From Fuscibacter oryzae (GTDB lineage Bacteria > Pseudomonadota > Alphaproteobacteria > Rhodobacterales > Rhodobacteraceae): 64,000 nucleotides of DNA. The notes beneath the pieces are model-generated. The model made no database searches. It worked only from the letters and a program-made list of their open reading frames with translations, and was not told where the DNA came from. The translations under genes were made by a program, and so were the position numbers. Location of the stretch: positions 62,001 to 126,000 of the forward strand of contig NZ_JAESVP010000004.1 in assembly GCF_016765795.1 (NCBI RefSeq), read 5' to 3'. Of this stretch, positions 51,796 through 60,048 are shown one piece after another (position 1 is the stretch's first letter; each line of letters opens with the position of its first letter).

Positions 51796-52386
51796 AGGCA
51801 AAGGATGGCGCAAATGTCCGTATAAAACCACGGAGATTTGCGCCTATGCGCTTGCCCATAGCGGCAGGCTGGCGGCACTGGCCGCGTATCGTGGGCTTTA
51901 CCGCGCGGGGCGGAGTGCCTCTGTCGCCTTCGTGCCGCTGGTTGATCCGGTGGTGCGCCGATTTGTCGAGCGTTACATCAAAGGTATCGGCTGGGTCGGC
52001 CAGATTCCCTTTGATCTGAGCCGCCGCCCGGATGGCTCGGTTCTGCCTTCGGAATGCAAACTTCGGGAGACAAGCGGGCGGCCTCTGTCCGTGCGATACG
52101 GTTGGCTGAGACGACCTACGATCAAGTCTTCAGCATCGCAGGCAAAGCGGCGTTCGACCCCGGTTGCGGTTGCCAAAGGCCAATTCGTAAGCCAGCACAA
52201 CGCATCTCTCCTGGGCGAAGGAGCGCATTTGAGGGGAAAAAACCGTCCACTCCAGCAATCATGAAACCAATTCCGACCCCGAGAGGCTATCATTGTGTGG
52301 TCAGATGCCGCGCCACATAAAGCTGCAAGGTGTCGAACGGGGCTGCCATATCCGTAGCAGTCGGATCATCGGATCATCGGGCCCGG
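51796..52386. other. 591-base gap without a confident gene
   Basis: The gap lies between the DUF4178 operon start and the end of the SorC gene. Open frames exist on both strands (for example plus 51846-52019 and a longer plus frame through 52264; minus 51973-52293) but none has a good ribosome site, a known motif or convincing composition. The first 100 bases should hold the DUF4178 operon promoter. The rest may be a decayed gene or a non-coding element. Confidence 0.5.
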
Positions 52387-53331
52387 TTAGATCCCCAGAA
52401 CCGCCGCCGCCAAGGGTGCGTCGATGACGATCCTGTCTACATAGCCGCCCCGCAAGGCGGCGCGCGTCGGCTCCAGCTTGTGCAGGCCACTGACCACCAG
52501 CAGCCCGGTCATCTGCCGCAACGTCTGGTGATCGGTGCCGATCAGACGTTCATCCAACGCACCCAGCACGGGCGCACCGTTGGCATCAATGAAGCGACCG
52601 GCGATGATGCCCACCGCGCCACGCGCGACATAATCGGCCACCTCGGCCTCGGTCGCGATCTTGAACTGCACCACATGGGTGTCAGGCGTGCAGGGGCTCA
52701 GGGAATAGATCGACTTTGTGCAGCGCGCCAGATTGGTCAGTTGTTCTGCGATGATCGGCTCTGCCCGCAACATGCCCGCCAAGGCCGCCGTGGTGCAGAC
52801 CGCCGGTGCGTTCAGGTTGATGCAGGCCGCCGACAGCCGGCGTGCGATTTCAGTTGAACAGCTTTCCGATGTGGGCAGCAACGGGTTTGCCATGGAGCCG
52901 ATCAACTGGCGAACCGTCAGATTGGAGATTGGCCACCACGGCACGTTTTCCGACACAAACCAGACCGTCTGGCCCCAGCTGACCCCAAGCTCATCGCCCG
53001 GTTCCACGAAATCGGGCAGCGTCTGGGCCGCAGCCTCGCAGACCGCGCGGGTCAGCGCCTCGCCTTCCAGCCCCTCGGCGGGGATGACCTGCGCATCTTG
53101 CAGGTTGAACCGCGTGCGCAAGCCATCGGCCAGTTCGTTCAGCCGAAAATGCTCTCCGGCGATCTTGACGCAGACGATCTGACGCTCTTTTGCCAGCTTG
53201 AGATAGCTGATGATCGTCGGGCGCGACAGGTTCAGCTGCTTGGCAATTTCGCCTTGCGTCAGGTTCTTGGCATAGTAGAGCCAGGCCACCTCGGCGACGA
53301 TGCGGTTTGATGGCTGGTTGCTGCGGCTCAT
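52387..53331 (-). CDS. SorC-family sugar-responsive transcriptional regulator
   Basis: This 314-residue protein has an N-terminal helix-turn-helix (LYYAKNLTQGEIAKQLNLSRPTIISYLKLA, about residues 18-47) and a SorC effector domain (GDELGVSWGQTVWFVSENV, GAVGIIAGRFIDANGAPV, LLVVSGLHKLEPTRAALRGGYVDRIVID). It resembles EryD-type regulators and terminates the leftward operon dehydrogenase, kinase, ABC importer, aldolase-like protein. The likely ligand is a phosphorylated sugar or polyol of that pathway, and the AT-rich dyad at 61774-61809 is a candidate target. Confidence 0.9.
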   Translation of the reverse strand: MSRSNQPSNRIVAEVAWLYYAKNLTQGEIAKQLNLSRPTIISYLKLAKERQIVCVKIAGEHFRLNELADGLRTRFNLQDAQVIPAEGLEGEALTRAVCEAAAQTLPDFVEPGDELGVSWGQTVWFVSENVPWWPISNLTVRQLIGSMANPLLPTSESCSTEIARRLSAACINLNAPAVCTTAALAGMLRAEPIIAEQLTNLARCTKSIYSLSPCTPDTHVVQFKIATEAEVADYVARGAVGIIAGRFIDANGAPVLGALDERLIGTDHQTLRQMTGLLVVSGLHKLEPTRAALRGGYVDRIVIDAPLAAAVLGI

Positions 53332-53363
53332 GGTTCTCCTCGCACTGGCTTTTGCCTGCCGCG

Positions 53364-54386
53364 TCAGTCGGCAGTTGCGGCCAGTTTCAGCGCATCTTCG
53401 GTAATGTGCAGGTCGGTGTCCAGATCACGGTCTGCAATCAGGTTTTGCCTTGCCAGATCGGCATGATAACCCCGAACGGCCTGTGCGGGCGTAGCCTCGC
53501 CATCGGCCACAAGGCGCATCCAGCGGATCAGGGCCAGCTGATCCTCTGACGCGTTGATCTTGCGGCCAAACAGCGCTAACCGCCCGCCAAAGCGCTCGGT
53601 CTGCGCCACCAGTTCAAGCGTGTCGCGATGCGTGCCGCTGCCCCCGCCCAGAACGCCAACCACCAGCGACGGGTCATGCCCGGCCAGTTCCTCCAGCGCG
53701 GCAGGGCCATTATAGGCGATCTTGAGGAATTCTGGCCGCTCGGCGCGGGTCAGGCTGCCCATCGCGCGCAAGATGCAATCATTGACATAGGCACCCAGAC
53801 CATCCGGCGGGACACCGATATCAAGGTTGGGGTTGAACACCTCCAGAAAATGCATGACCCCGGCCTTGCGGGTATCGGCGCGAAAGGCAGCATAGGCCTC
53901 CAGCGTGGCAGCGTCCCTTGCGGCATCATTCTGAAAGGTCAGCGAATAGAGGCCAAGGGGGGCGCGGGCCAATGACATGTCCGCCCCACGATAGGGGTGC
54001 GAGGCAAAACTGCGATAGCGCCCATGCCGGATGATGCCCCACATATCGGTCGCCTCGTTGCCGCGAAAGGCTGGCATGACAGCAGAGCCGTCAAAGGCAC
54101 CATCTTCGGCCAGCGCCTCGATGTTGCTGGCAGAGGCCAGCATTATGTCGATGACATCCTGATCGATCAGGGCGCGCATCCGGGCCAGAAACTCGGCCCG
54201 GCTTCTGTAGCCGGTGATGCGCCCCGCGGCGTCGCGGCGGGGACCAGTTATCATCACGCCGCCCGACAGGTCGGCATCCTTGGCATCGGCCAGAATAAAG
54301 TCGCCTCGCCGGTAGTCTCCGGCGCGGATACGGGCGATCTTGGCGGCATAGCGGGTATGGGCATGGGACAAAAGCATGGGCATCAC
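53364..54386 (-). CDS. Aldolase-like alpha/beta-barrel protein of the third polyol operon
   Basis: I do not recognise an established function for this 340-residue protein. Its pattern suggests a class I (DhnA/LsrF/FbaB-type) aldolase barrel: GDFILADAKDADLSGG and DVIDIMLASASNIEAL as early strands, FLEVFNPNLDIGV in the middle, EFLKIAYNGPAALEEL with Lys222 in a Schiff-base-like place, VVGVLGGGSGTHRD, and LALFGRKINASEDQ resembling the phosphate-binding GRNI segment. The start overlaps the ABC ATPase stop by ATGA. Next to a kinase and a polyol-phosphate dehydrogenase, cleavage or isomerisation of the resulting ketose phosphate is a reasonable guess. Confidence 0.7.
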   Translation of the reverse strand: MMPMLLSHAHTRYAAKIARIRAGDYRRGDFILADAKDADLSGGVMITGPRRDAAGRITGYRSRAEFLARMRALIDQDVIDIMLASASNIEALAEDGAFDGSAVMPAFRGNEATDMWGIIRHGRYRSFASHPYRGADMSLARAPLGLYSLTFQNDAARDAATLEAYAAFRADTRKAGVMHFLEVFNPNLDIGVPPDGLGAYVNDCILRAMGSLTRAERPEFLKIAYNGPAALEELAGHDPSLVVGVLGGGSGTHRDTLELVAQTERFGGRLALFGRKINASEDQLALIRWMRLVADGEATPAQAVRGYHADLARQNLIADRDLDTDLHITEDALKLAATAD

Positions 54387-55453
54387 GCAAGGCAGGACCG
54401 GCCAGTGGCACGGTCAAAGATGTGAAGGTGGTCGGGCGACAGTGCAAAACTGACCGGATCGCCAATGGAGAGACCGCGAAAATCGCGAGTGACAAAGGAC
54501 ATATCGGCACCGTCAACCTCGGCGATGATCTGGCCTTCTGCGCCCATGTTCTCGATCAGCGAAACGCGGCCCGTGATTGCGCCCTCGGCGCCGGGCGAAA
54601 CCCTTTCCATCCGGGTGGGGCGCAGACCCAGCTCAACCTCTTGCCCCTCGGCGACGGCAAAGCGACCCGGCGGCAGCGGGATGCGGACAGAGCCTGCCAC
54701 CGCGGCGCCCCTCTCGATCCGGCCAAGCCGGAAATTCATTGAAGGGGAGCCGATGAAATCGGCAACGAAACGTGTGGCCGGGCGATCAAAAATCTCGTCC
54801 GGCGTGCCTTGCTGTTCGATGGCGCCCGCCCGCATCAGCACGATGCGATCAGCGATCGTCATCGCCTCCAGCTGATCATGGGTGACAAAGATCGTCGTCG
54901 TCTTCAGGCTGTTGTGCATCTTGCGGATCTCGGTCCGCAGCTTTTCGCGCAGCTTGGCATCTAGGTTCGACAAGGGTTCATCGAACAGGAACACCTTGGG
55001 GGTCTTGATCATGGCCCGCGCCATGGCAACCCGCTGCTGCTGACCACCCGACATCGCCTTTGGCTTGCGGTTCAGCATCGGCTCCAGCCCCAGCATTCGT
55101 GCAACTTCGCCAAGGCGGCGATCAATCTCTGGGCCAGGCACGCCCGCCCGACGCAGGCCGAAGGTAATGTTGTCGGCCACCGTCATGTGGGGATAAAGCG
55201 CATAGCTTTGAAATACCATCGCGACGCCGCGCTGGCCGGGGTGGCGGTTGGTTACATCTGCCCCGCCGATGCTGATGCGCCCAGCCGTCACCTCTTCCAG
55301 CCCCGCGATCATGCGCAGCATGGTGGATTTTCCGCAGCCAGACGGGCCAAGGAAAACCACGAACTCATGGTCAGGGATCATCAGGTTCAGCCCGTCAATT
55401 ACCGGATGGGCGCCATAGCTTTTGACGATACCAGAGCATTCGATATGGGCCAT
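54383..55453 (-). CDS. Carbohydrate ABC transporter ATP-binding protein (UgpC/MsmX-type)
   Basis: This 356-residue ATPase has Walker [18 protein letters not shown] (about residues 34-50), the signature [15 protein letters not shown], Walker B VFLFDEPLSNLDAKLREKLR, the switch VTHDQLEAMTIADR and a C-terminal TOBE region (LGLRPTRMERVSPGAEG). This is the MalK/UgpC class that powers sugar and glycerol-phosphate importers. It follows the second permease gene by 3 bases and overlaps the aldolase-like gene by ATGA. Confidence 0.92.
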   Translation of the reverse strand: MAHIECSGIVKSYGAHPVIDGLNLMIPDHEFVVFLGPSGCGKSTMLRMIAGLEEVTAGRISIGGADVTNRHPGQRGVAMVFQSYALYPHMTVADNITFGLRRAGVPGPEIDRRLGEVARMLGLEPMLNRKPKAMSGGQQQRVAMARAMIKTPKVFLFDEPLSNLDAKLREKLRTEIRKMHNSLKTTTIFVTHDQLEAMTIADRIVLMRAGAIEQQGTPDEIFDRPATRFVADFIGSPSMNFRLGRIERGAAVAGSVRIPLPPGRFAVAEGQEVELGLRPTRMERVSPGAEGAITGRVSLIENMGAEGQIIAEVDGADMSFVTRDFRGLSIGDPVSFALSPDHLHIFDRATGRSCLA

Positions 55454-55456
55454 GTC

Positions 55457-56281
55457 TTAGCCTTTCGTGCGTCCGCCGCTGCGGATCATAGAGTTGATAA
55501 GGCCCATCAGAAGGCCGATGAAGAAAAGCGGGGGCAGCACCAGAACCACCGTCGCGGCATTGATCACGCCCCAGGGCACTTCCTTGCCCAAAGAGGTGAT
55601 AGAGGCCGCAACCACCGGCAGCGTGGCATTCTGCGCGGCAAGGGTCAGCGCCAGCAGCAATTCGTTCCAGACCAGAACGAAGGTAAAGACCAGCGCGCCA
55701 AACAGGGATGGCGCCGCCACCGGCAAAGAGATGCGCCAGAAAACCTCGGCCTCCGAGCAGCCCTCCATCGCGGCGGCTTCCTCGATTTCGGGCGGAACCC
55801 GTTCGAAGGCAGGCGTCGCCAGCCAGATCATGGTTGAGATCGTGGTCACCAGATAGACGAGGATCAGCCCGCCCAGACTGTCGTAGATCCCCAGATCAAG
55901 GTAGATCACGATGAAGGGAATGGCGATGGCCACCGGCGGCATGAAGCGCAGCGACAGGACGAAGAACTGGATGTCATCGCCCCGCCGGCGCATGTGACGG
56001 GCCAGCGTGTGGGCCGCCGGAATCCCCAGCAGCGCGCCGATCCCCACCGATGCCGCCACCACCAGAACCGAGTTTACCAGCCCGTCGCGAATGGTGGGAT
56101 TGCCAAGGATGGTGGCAAAGTTATCCAGTGTGGGCGTGAAGAACAGCTTTGGCACCGGCGTCACGATGTCGCGCAGCTCTTTGAAGGCGCCAAGTGCTGT
56201 CCACAGGATAGGCGCCAGCGCGATCAGCACCAGAAGCCCAAGCGCCAGCCGCGCCAGAATACGAAGGATCAACGGGACCAT
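55457..56281 (-). CDS. Carbohydrate ABC transporter permease (MalG-like)
   Basis: This 274-residue membrane protein begins MVPLILRILARLALGLLVLIALAPILWTALGAFK, the usual MalG-type first span, and has the EAA loop EAAAMEGCSEAEVFWRISLPVAAPSL. The start at 56281 overlaps the end of the partner permease by 13 bases; a longer upstream frame is only its shadow. The C-terminus ends in the short basic tail SGGRTKG. It forms the channel with the MalF-like partner for a sugar or polyol. Confidence 0.9.
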   Translation of the reverse strand: MVPLILRILARLALGLLVLIALAPILWTALGAFKELRDIVTPVPKLFFTPTLDNFATILGNPTIRDGLVNSVLVVAASVGIGALLGIPAAHTLARHMRRRGDDIQFFVLSLRFMPPVAIAIPFIVIYLDLGIYDSLGGLILVYLVTTISTMIWLATPAFERVPPEIEEAAAMEGCSEAEVFWRISLPVAAPSLFGALVFTFVLVWNELLLALTLAAQNATLPVVAASITSLGKEVPWGVINAATVVLVLPPLFFIGLLMGLINSMIRSGGRTKG

Positions 56282-57141
56282 TTTCTGCTCGCACGCCAGA
56301 TAAGGGTGAAGGCGACCGTAGTGACGATCAAAAGCAGGATCGACATGGCCGAGGCATAGGACACCCGACCCCCAAGGTTGATGCCGGATTGATAGGCGTA
56401 AAGATCCAGCGTTTCGGTCGCTGTGCCGGGGCCACCGCCAGTCATGACAAAGATCAGATCGAACGACCGCAGCGATTCCACCGCCTTGACCAGTGCAAGG
56501 CTGATCAGCGGCCCTTTCAGCATTGGCAGGGTGACATAGGCATGAATCTGCCATGTGCGGGCGTTGTCCAGCATCGCCGCCTCGATAGGGTCGCGCGGCA
56601 TGGTCTCCAGCAGCTTGACGAGGATCACCGTGAAGAACAGGCCCCATTGCCAGATATCGACCACCGCAACCGAAACCAGTGCCAGTGACGGGTTGGCCAG
56701 AAACTCGACCGGCCCTAACCCCGCCTCTCCGACGATCCAGTTCAACAGACCCAGCGAGGGCGAATAGAGGAACCGCCAGATGAAGGCCGCCGCCACGCGG
56801 GGCAGCAGAACCGGCGCAAGGAAGGCAAAGCAGATCAGGTTGCGCCAAAGCGCCCGCTTCACCGTTTCATGCACCAGAACCGCCAGCAGAACCGCCACCA
56901 CCAAGGTGCCGGCAACCGTGATCAGCTCCCAGATCAGAGAGATCTCCAGCGCGTTGAAGAACCGCTTGTCGCGCAGAAGCCGCAGATAGTTGTAAAGCCC
57001 GACGAATTCATAGTCGGGCGACCCCAACACCCGGTTCATCAACGAAAACCAAACAGCCCCGGCGGTCGAAACCGCCGCCAGGAGGCCCAGAACGGTCAGC
57101 GCCGGGGCAAGGGTTAAAAGTATAAAGCGCTGTCGCGTCAT
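56269..57141 (-). CDS. Carbohydrate ABC transporter permease (MalF-like)
   Basis: This 290-residue permease has an N-terminal span (RFILLTLAPALTVLGLLAAVSTAGAVWFSLMN), the segment LLNWIVGEAGLGPVEFLANPSLALVSVAVVDIWQW and the EAA-like loop EAAMLDNARTWQIHAYVTLPMLKGPL, followed by FDLIFVMTGGGPGTATETLDLYAYQSG, a strong signature of sugar permeases of the MalF/UgpA type. It follows the binding-protein gene across 64 bases with a hairpin, and overlaps the second permease by 13 bases. Confidence 0.91.
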   Translation of the reverse strand: MTRQRFILLTLAPALTVLGLLAAVSTAGAVWFSLMNRVLGSPDYEFVGLYNYLRLLRDKRFFNALEISLIWELITVAGTLVVAVLLAVLVHETVKRALWRNLICFAFLAPVLLPRVAAAFIWRFLYSPSLGLLNWIVGEAGLGPVEFLANPSLALVSVAVVDIWQWGLFFTVILVKLLETMPRDPIEAAMLDNARTWQIHAYVTLPMLKGPLISLALVKAVESLRSFDLIFVMTGGGPGTATETLDLYAYQSGINLGGRVSYASAMSILLLIVTTVAFTLIWRASRKWSR

Positions 57142-57165
57142 CTTTGGTCCTTCCGTGGCAGGTTA

Positions 57166-57198
57166 CCCGGACCGGGCACAGGGTCTGGCCGGTCCGGG
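57166..57198 (-). other. Intercistronic hairpin after the binding-protein gene of the third polyol operon
   Basis: A perfect 10-bp stem (CCCGGACCGG/CCGGTCCGGG) with a 13-base loop lies between the binding-protein stop and the MalF-like gene. It probably serves differential expression within the operon, as at 28575 and 33350. Confidence 0.6.
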
Positions 57199-57205
57199 CA
57201 GGCCA

Positions 57206-58492
57206 TCATTTCACACGCGCCAGCGCGTCTTCGGCGGCAAAAGACACCTCGTCCAGCGATGCCTGAATGTCGCTGCGGGTGCCGGTGAACAGTTCTTCCA
57301 GCGCAAGGCCCAGCGTGTCACCGATCTCTGGCCAGGCCGGGTTGGCCATGATCAGCAGGTTGGTCCTGGGGCCGGTCGCCAGCAGCGCGTCGATGTATTC
57401 CTGCGGTACGGCCTTTTTGTAAGCCTCGCTTTGCAGGCTGGAGATGCGGGCGATGTCAGAGGCGATACCTGCGGCAAGGCGCTGCTGCTCCATCTCTTTC
57501 GATGTGGCCCAGCCCACGAAATCACCCGCGATGACCTTGGCGCAATCGTCCTTGGCCCCCACGGTCGAAATCGCCCAGCCATGCGCCCATCCCGCCGAGG
57601 GCAGGGGTTCCGGTGGCGGCGCATAGCCGACTTTGCCCACGACCTGACTTTTGCTGGCATCTTCCATCCACGGGCCGAAGACGTCGCTTTCGATCAGGAT
57701 CGCCACCTGGCCACCGCGAAATGCCTCGACCGAATCCGACCAGTTGAAGGTGCCCACGCCGGGTGGGGCAGAGTGCATCAGGTCAATATAAAGGTCAGTC
57801 GCCTTGACCGCCGCCTCAGAGGCAAAGGCCGGTGCGCCGTCTTTCAGCCACTCGCCGCCCATGGCACGGAAGAATGGCGTCCAGCGCCACACGTTCATGC
57901 CAGAGCCGCGCTGCCCCCGCGCTGACCAGCCATAGACCTTGTTCGCAGGATCGTTCAGCGCCTTGATCGCGGCTACCATCTCGTCCAGCGTTTTCGGCGG
58001 GGCAATGCCTTTGGCCTCCAGCAGATCCTTGCGATACATCATGATGTCGCCGCCGCCGACAAAAGGCGCAAAATACTGCACCCCGCCGGACGAGGCGACA
58101 TTGGCCAGATCGACGCGGAAATCCTTGAGGTCATAGTCAGCCGGAACCACGTCAGCCAGCGGATAAACCCAACCGGCATTGACGTATTCGGCCAGATTGG
58201 CCTCGTCCATGTAAATGACCTGATAGGAACCTGCGCCGGTCGATACGTCCAGCCGGGCCTTTGCGCGCCGCTCATTCTCACCCAAAAGGGTGATCTTGAC
58301 CTCGGTTCCCCATTTCTTGTTGAACTCGGCCAGATGGGCGTCCAGCGCGGTTACGGCGGGCATACCTTGCCCGATCACGTTCAACTCTGGCAGCTTGCCC
58401 ATGCAGGCGGCGGTATCCTGCGCCATTGCCGCCAAAGGCAACAGGGCGGCACAGGCGGTGCCAGCCATAAATCCCTTCAGTGTCATCGTCAT
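57206..58492 (-). CDS. Extracellular solute-binding protein, family 1, of the third polyol operon
   Basis: This 428-residue protein has a signal peptide (MTMTLKGFMAGTACAALLPLAAMA, cleaved before QDTAA) and a type II sugar-binding fold with LNVIGQGMPAVTALDAHLAEFNKKWG, YQVIYMDEANLAEYVNAGW, YFAPFVGGGDIMMYRKDLLE and GQVAILIESDVFGPWMED. It captures the substrate of the operon for the MalF/MalG-type permeases. It is preceded by the kinase gene, 53 bases upstream. The ligand is not known; a polyol is likely because of the neighbouring kinase and polyol-phosphate dehydrogenase. Confidence 0.91.
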   Translation of the reverse strand: MTMTLKGFMAGTACAALLPLAAMAQDTAACMGKLPELNVIGQGMPAVTALDAHLAEFNKKWGTEVKITLLGENERRAKARLDVSTGAGSYQVIYMDEANLAEYVNAGWVYPLADVVPADYDLKDFRVDLANVASSGGVQYFAPFVGGGDIMMYRKDLLEAKGIAPPKTLDEMVAAIKALNDPANKVYGWSARGQRGSGMNVWRWTPFFRAMGGEWLKDGAPAFASEAAVKATDLYIDLMHSAPPGVGTFNWSDSVEAFRGGQVAILIESDVFGPWMEDASKSQVVGKVGYAPPPEPLPSAGWAHGWAISTVGAKDDCAKVIAGDFVGWATSKEMEQQRLAAGIASDIARISSLQSEAYKKAVPQEYIDALLATGPRTNLLIMANPAWPEIGDTLGLALEELFTGTRSDIQASLDEVSFAAEDALARVK

Positions 58493-58545
58493 TTTCCTCT
58501 CTCCCTATGTGGTCGTGCAGTTCCGATCTGTCGCCCGATGCGCGA

Positions 58546-60048
58546 TCAGGGCGGTGCCGACGTTGCGGCGGCCAGATCCATCATTCCCCGGTCAAGCCGT
58601 TGGAATTCCTTGTAACCTTGCTCGTACAGCGCGGTATGGTCCTTGGATGGCGCATGGCTGCGACCGATCCGGCACATGGCGGTGCTGGCCGCGCCAAGAT
58701 CTCGATAAAGCCCACCTGCCACCGCCGCGCAGATCGCGGCCCCCAAGGCACCAACTTCTTCAGCCTCCACCACCTCGACCGGGCGGCCGCAGACATCGGC
58801 AAAGATCTGCGCCCAGTGTGGTGACCGCGCGGCCCCCCCCGTCAGGCGGATCGCTGCGGGCCAGTGGCCATCTGCATGGCGCAGGATCTCTTCAGCATGG
58901 CGGCGGTGTTGAAAGGCCACCGCTTCGCAGATTGCGCGGATCATGCTGCCCGCGTCATCCGATGCGGCAAGCCCGATAAAGGTGCCCTGCCGGGGCAGCG
59001 GGCCATGGACATAGGGCAGAAACCGGCAGCGGCGGGCGGCAACCGGCACACGGGCCATGGCCTCCATGGCTTCGGCCATCGTCATCCGGCCCGCCATGGC
59101 GCGGTCGATATACCATCCCAGATTGGCGGCGGATGAGGGGCTGCCTTCGGCCACCAGCCGGGCCGCGCCGTCGCGGTGCAGCATGTTCAGGATCGGTGGG
59201 TCGTTTACCGTGGTGGCTTGCACCTCCAGCGCGTTGATCGCCCAGGTTCCGGCAATCATCACCATCCGGTCGGACGAGGTGACACCGGCACCCAAGGCGC
59301 AGGCGGCAACATCCATCATGCCGCTTGCCACGGGCAGGCCTTCGGGCAGGCCGGTCTGAGCGGCGGCGGCGGCATTTACCCGTCCGGCCACCGCCGAACT
59401 GCTGACAACGGGCGGCAGCCTAGGCGTCAGGCTTGGCAGGGCCAGCACCTGCCAGATTTCGGTTGAATGACTTGCCCTGTTCAGGTCCATCAGCCCGCCG
59501 CCACTGGCATCGGTGGGGTCGGTTGCCGCCGTGCCAGTCAGGCACATCCGCAGATAATCCTTGCAGGACAGGGCCCAGCGGCTGGCAGCCATCACCTCCG
59601 GCTCGGTCTCGGCCAGATGAGCCAATTGCATCACGGTCTGCCCGCCCCAGATGCGCTGACCGTTCATCTGTGAAATCAGGGTGGCCCGCCCGTCGCGGTG
59701 CAGTCGATCAGCCAGGGGTTGCGCCCGGTGATCGACCGAAACGATGCAGGGTCGCGTCGGCTGGCCCGCACCGTCCACCAGAAAGATGCCGTTGCCAAAT
59801 CCGGTACAGCCCACCGCGACCAGCCGACTCGCGGCATCCGCGTGCTGCATCAGGCCGCGAATGGCCGTTGCGGTCGCCTGCCAGAAAGCCACAGGATCAC
59901 GCTCTACCCGCCCGTCCGGGTGATGCAGGGTGGCCACCGCCGCAGCCTGTAATGCCTCTACCCGGCCAAAGGCGTCGATCAGCGCAACCTTGACTGCGGT
60001 GCCCCCCGCGTCAATCGCCAAGACCAGCGGCAGGTCGCGGCGGGTCAT
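58546..60048 (-). CDS. FGGY-family carbohydrate kinase of the third polyol operon
   Basis: This 500-residue kinase has the phosphate loop VLAIDAGGTAVKVALID at residues 9-25, the substrate-side SCKDYLRMCLTGTAATDPTDAS and C-terminal AIRLTGGAARSPHWAQIFADV. The CKD motif is shared with both other FGGY kinases of this window. It should phosphorylate the imported polyol or ketose with ATP. It overlaps the dehydrogenase gene by ATGA, so kinase and dehydrogenase are made together. The substrate is unknown; similarity of pattern is to L-xylulose/erythritol kinase-like proteins. Confidence 0.88.
   Translation of the reverse strand: MTRRDLPLVLAIDAGGTAVKVALIDAFGRVEALQAAAVATLHHPDGRVERDPVAFWQATATAIRGLMQHADAASRLVAVGCTGFGNGIFLVDGAGQPTRPCIVSVDHRAQPLADRLHRDGRATLISQMNGQRIWGGQTVMQLAHLAETEPEVMAASRWALSCKDYLRMCLTGTAATDPTDASGGGLMDLNRASHSTEIWQVLALPSLTPRLPPVVSSSAVAGRVNAAAAAQTGLPEGLPVASGMMDVAACALGAGVTSSDRMVMIAGTWAINALEVQATTVNDPPILNMLHRDGAARLVAEGSPSSAANLGWYIDRAMAGRMTMAEAMEAMARVPVAARRCRFLPYVHGPLPRQGTFIGLAASDDAGSMIRAICEAVAFQHRRHAEEILRHADGHWPAAIRLTGGAARSPHWAQIFADVCGRPVEVVEAEEVGALGAAICAAVAGGLYRDLGAASTAMCRIGRSHAPSKDHTALYEQGYKEFQRLDRGMMDLAAATSAPP

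Noticed and set aside
51704-52264. A 186-codon plus-strand frame as a gene
   Set aside because: It begins inside the antisense DUF4178 gene, has no ribosome site at a plausible internal start and shows no known motif.
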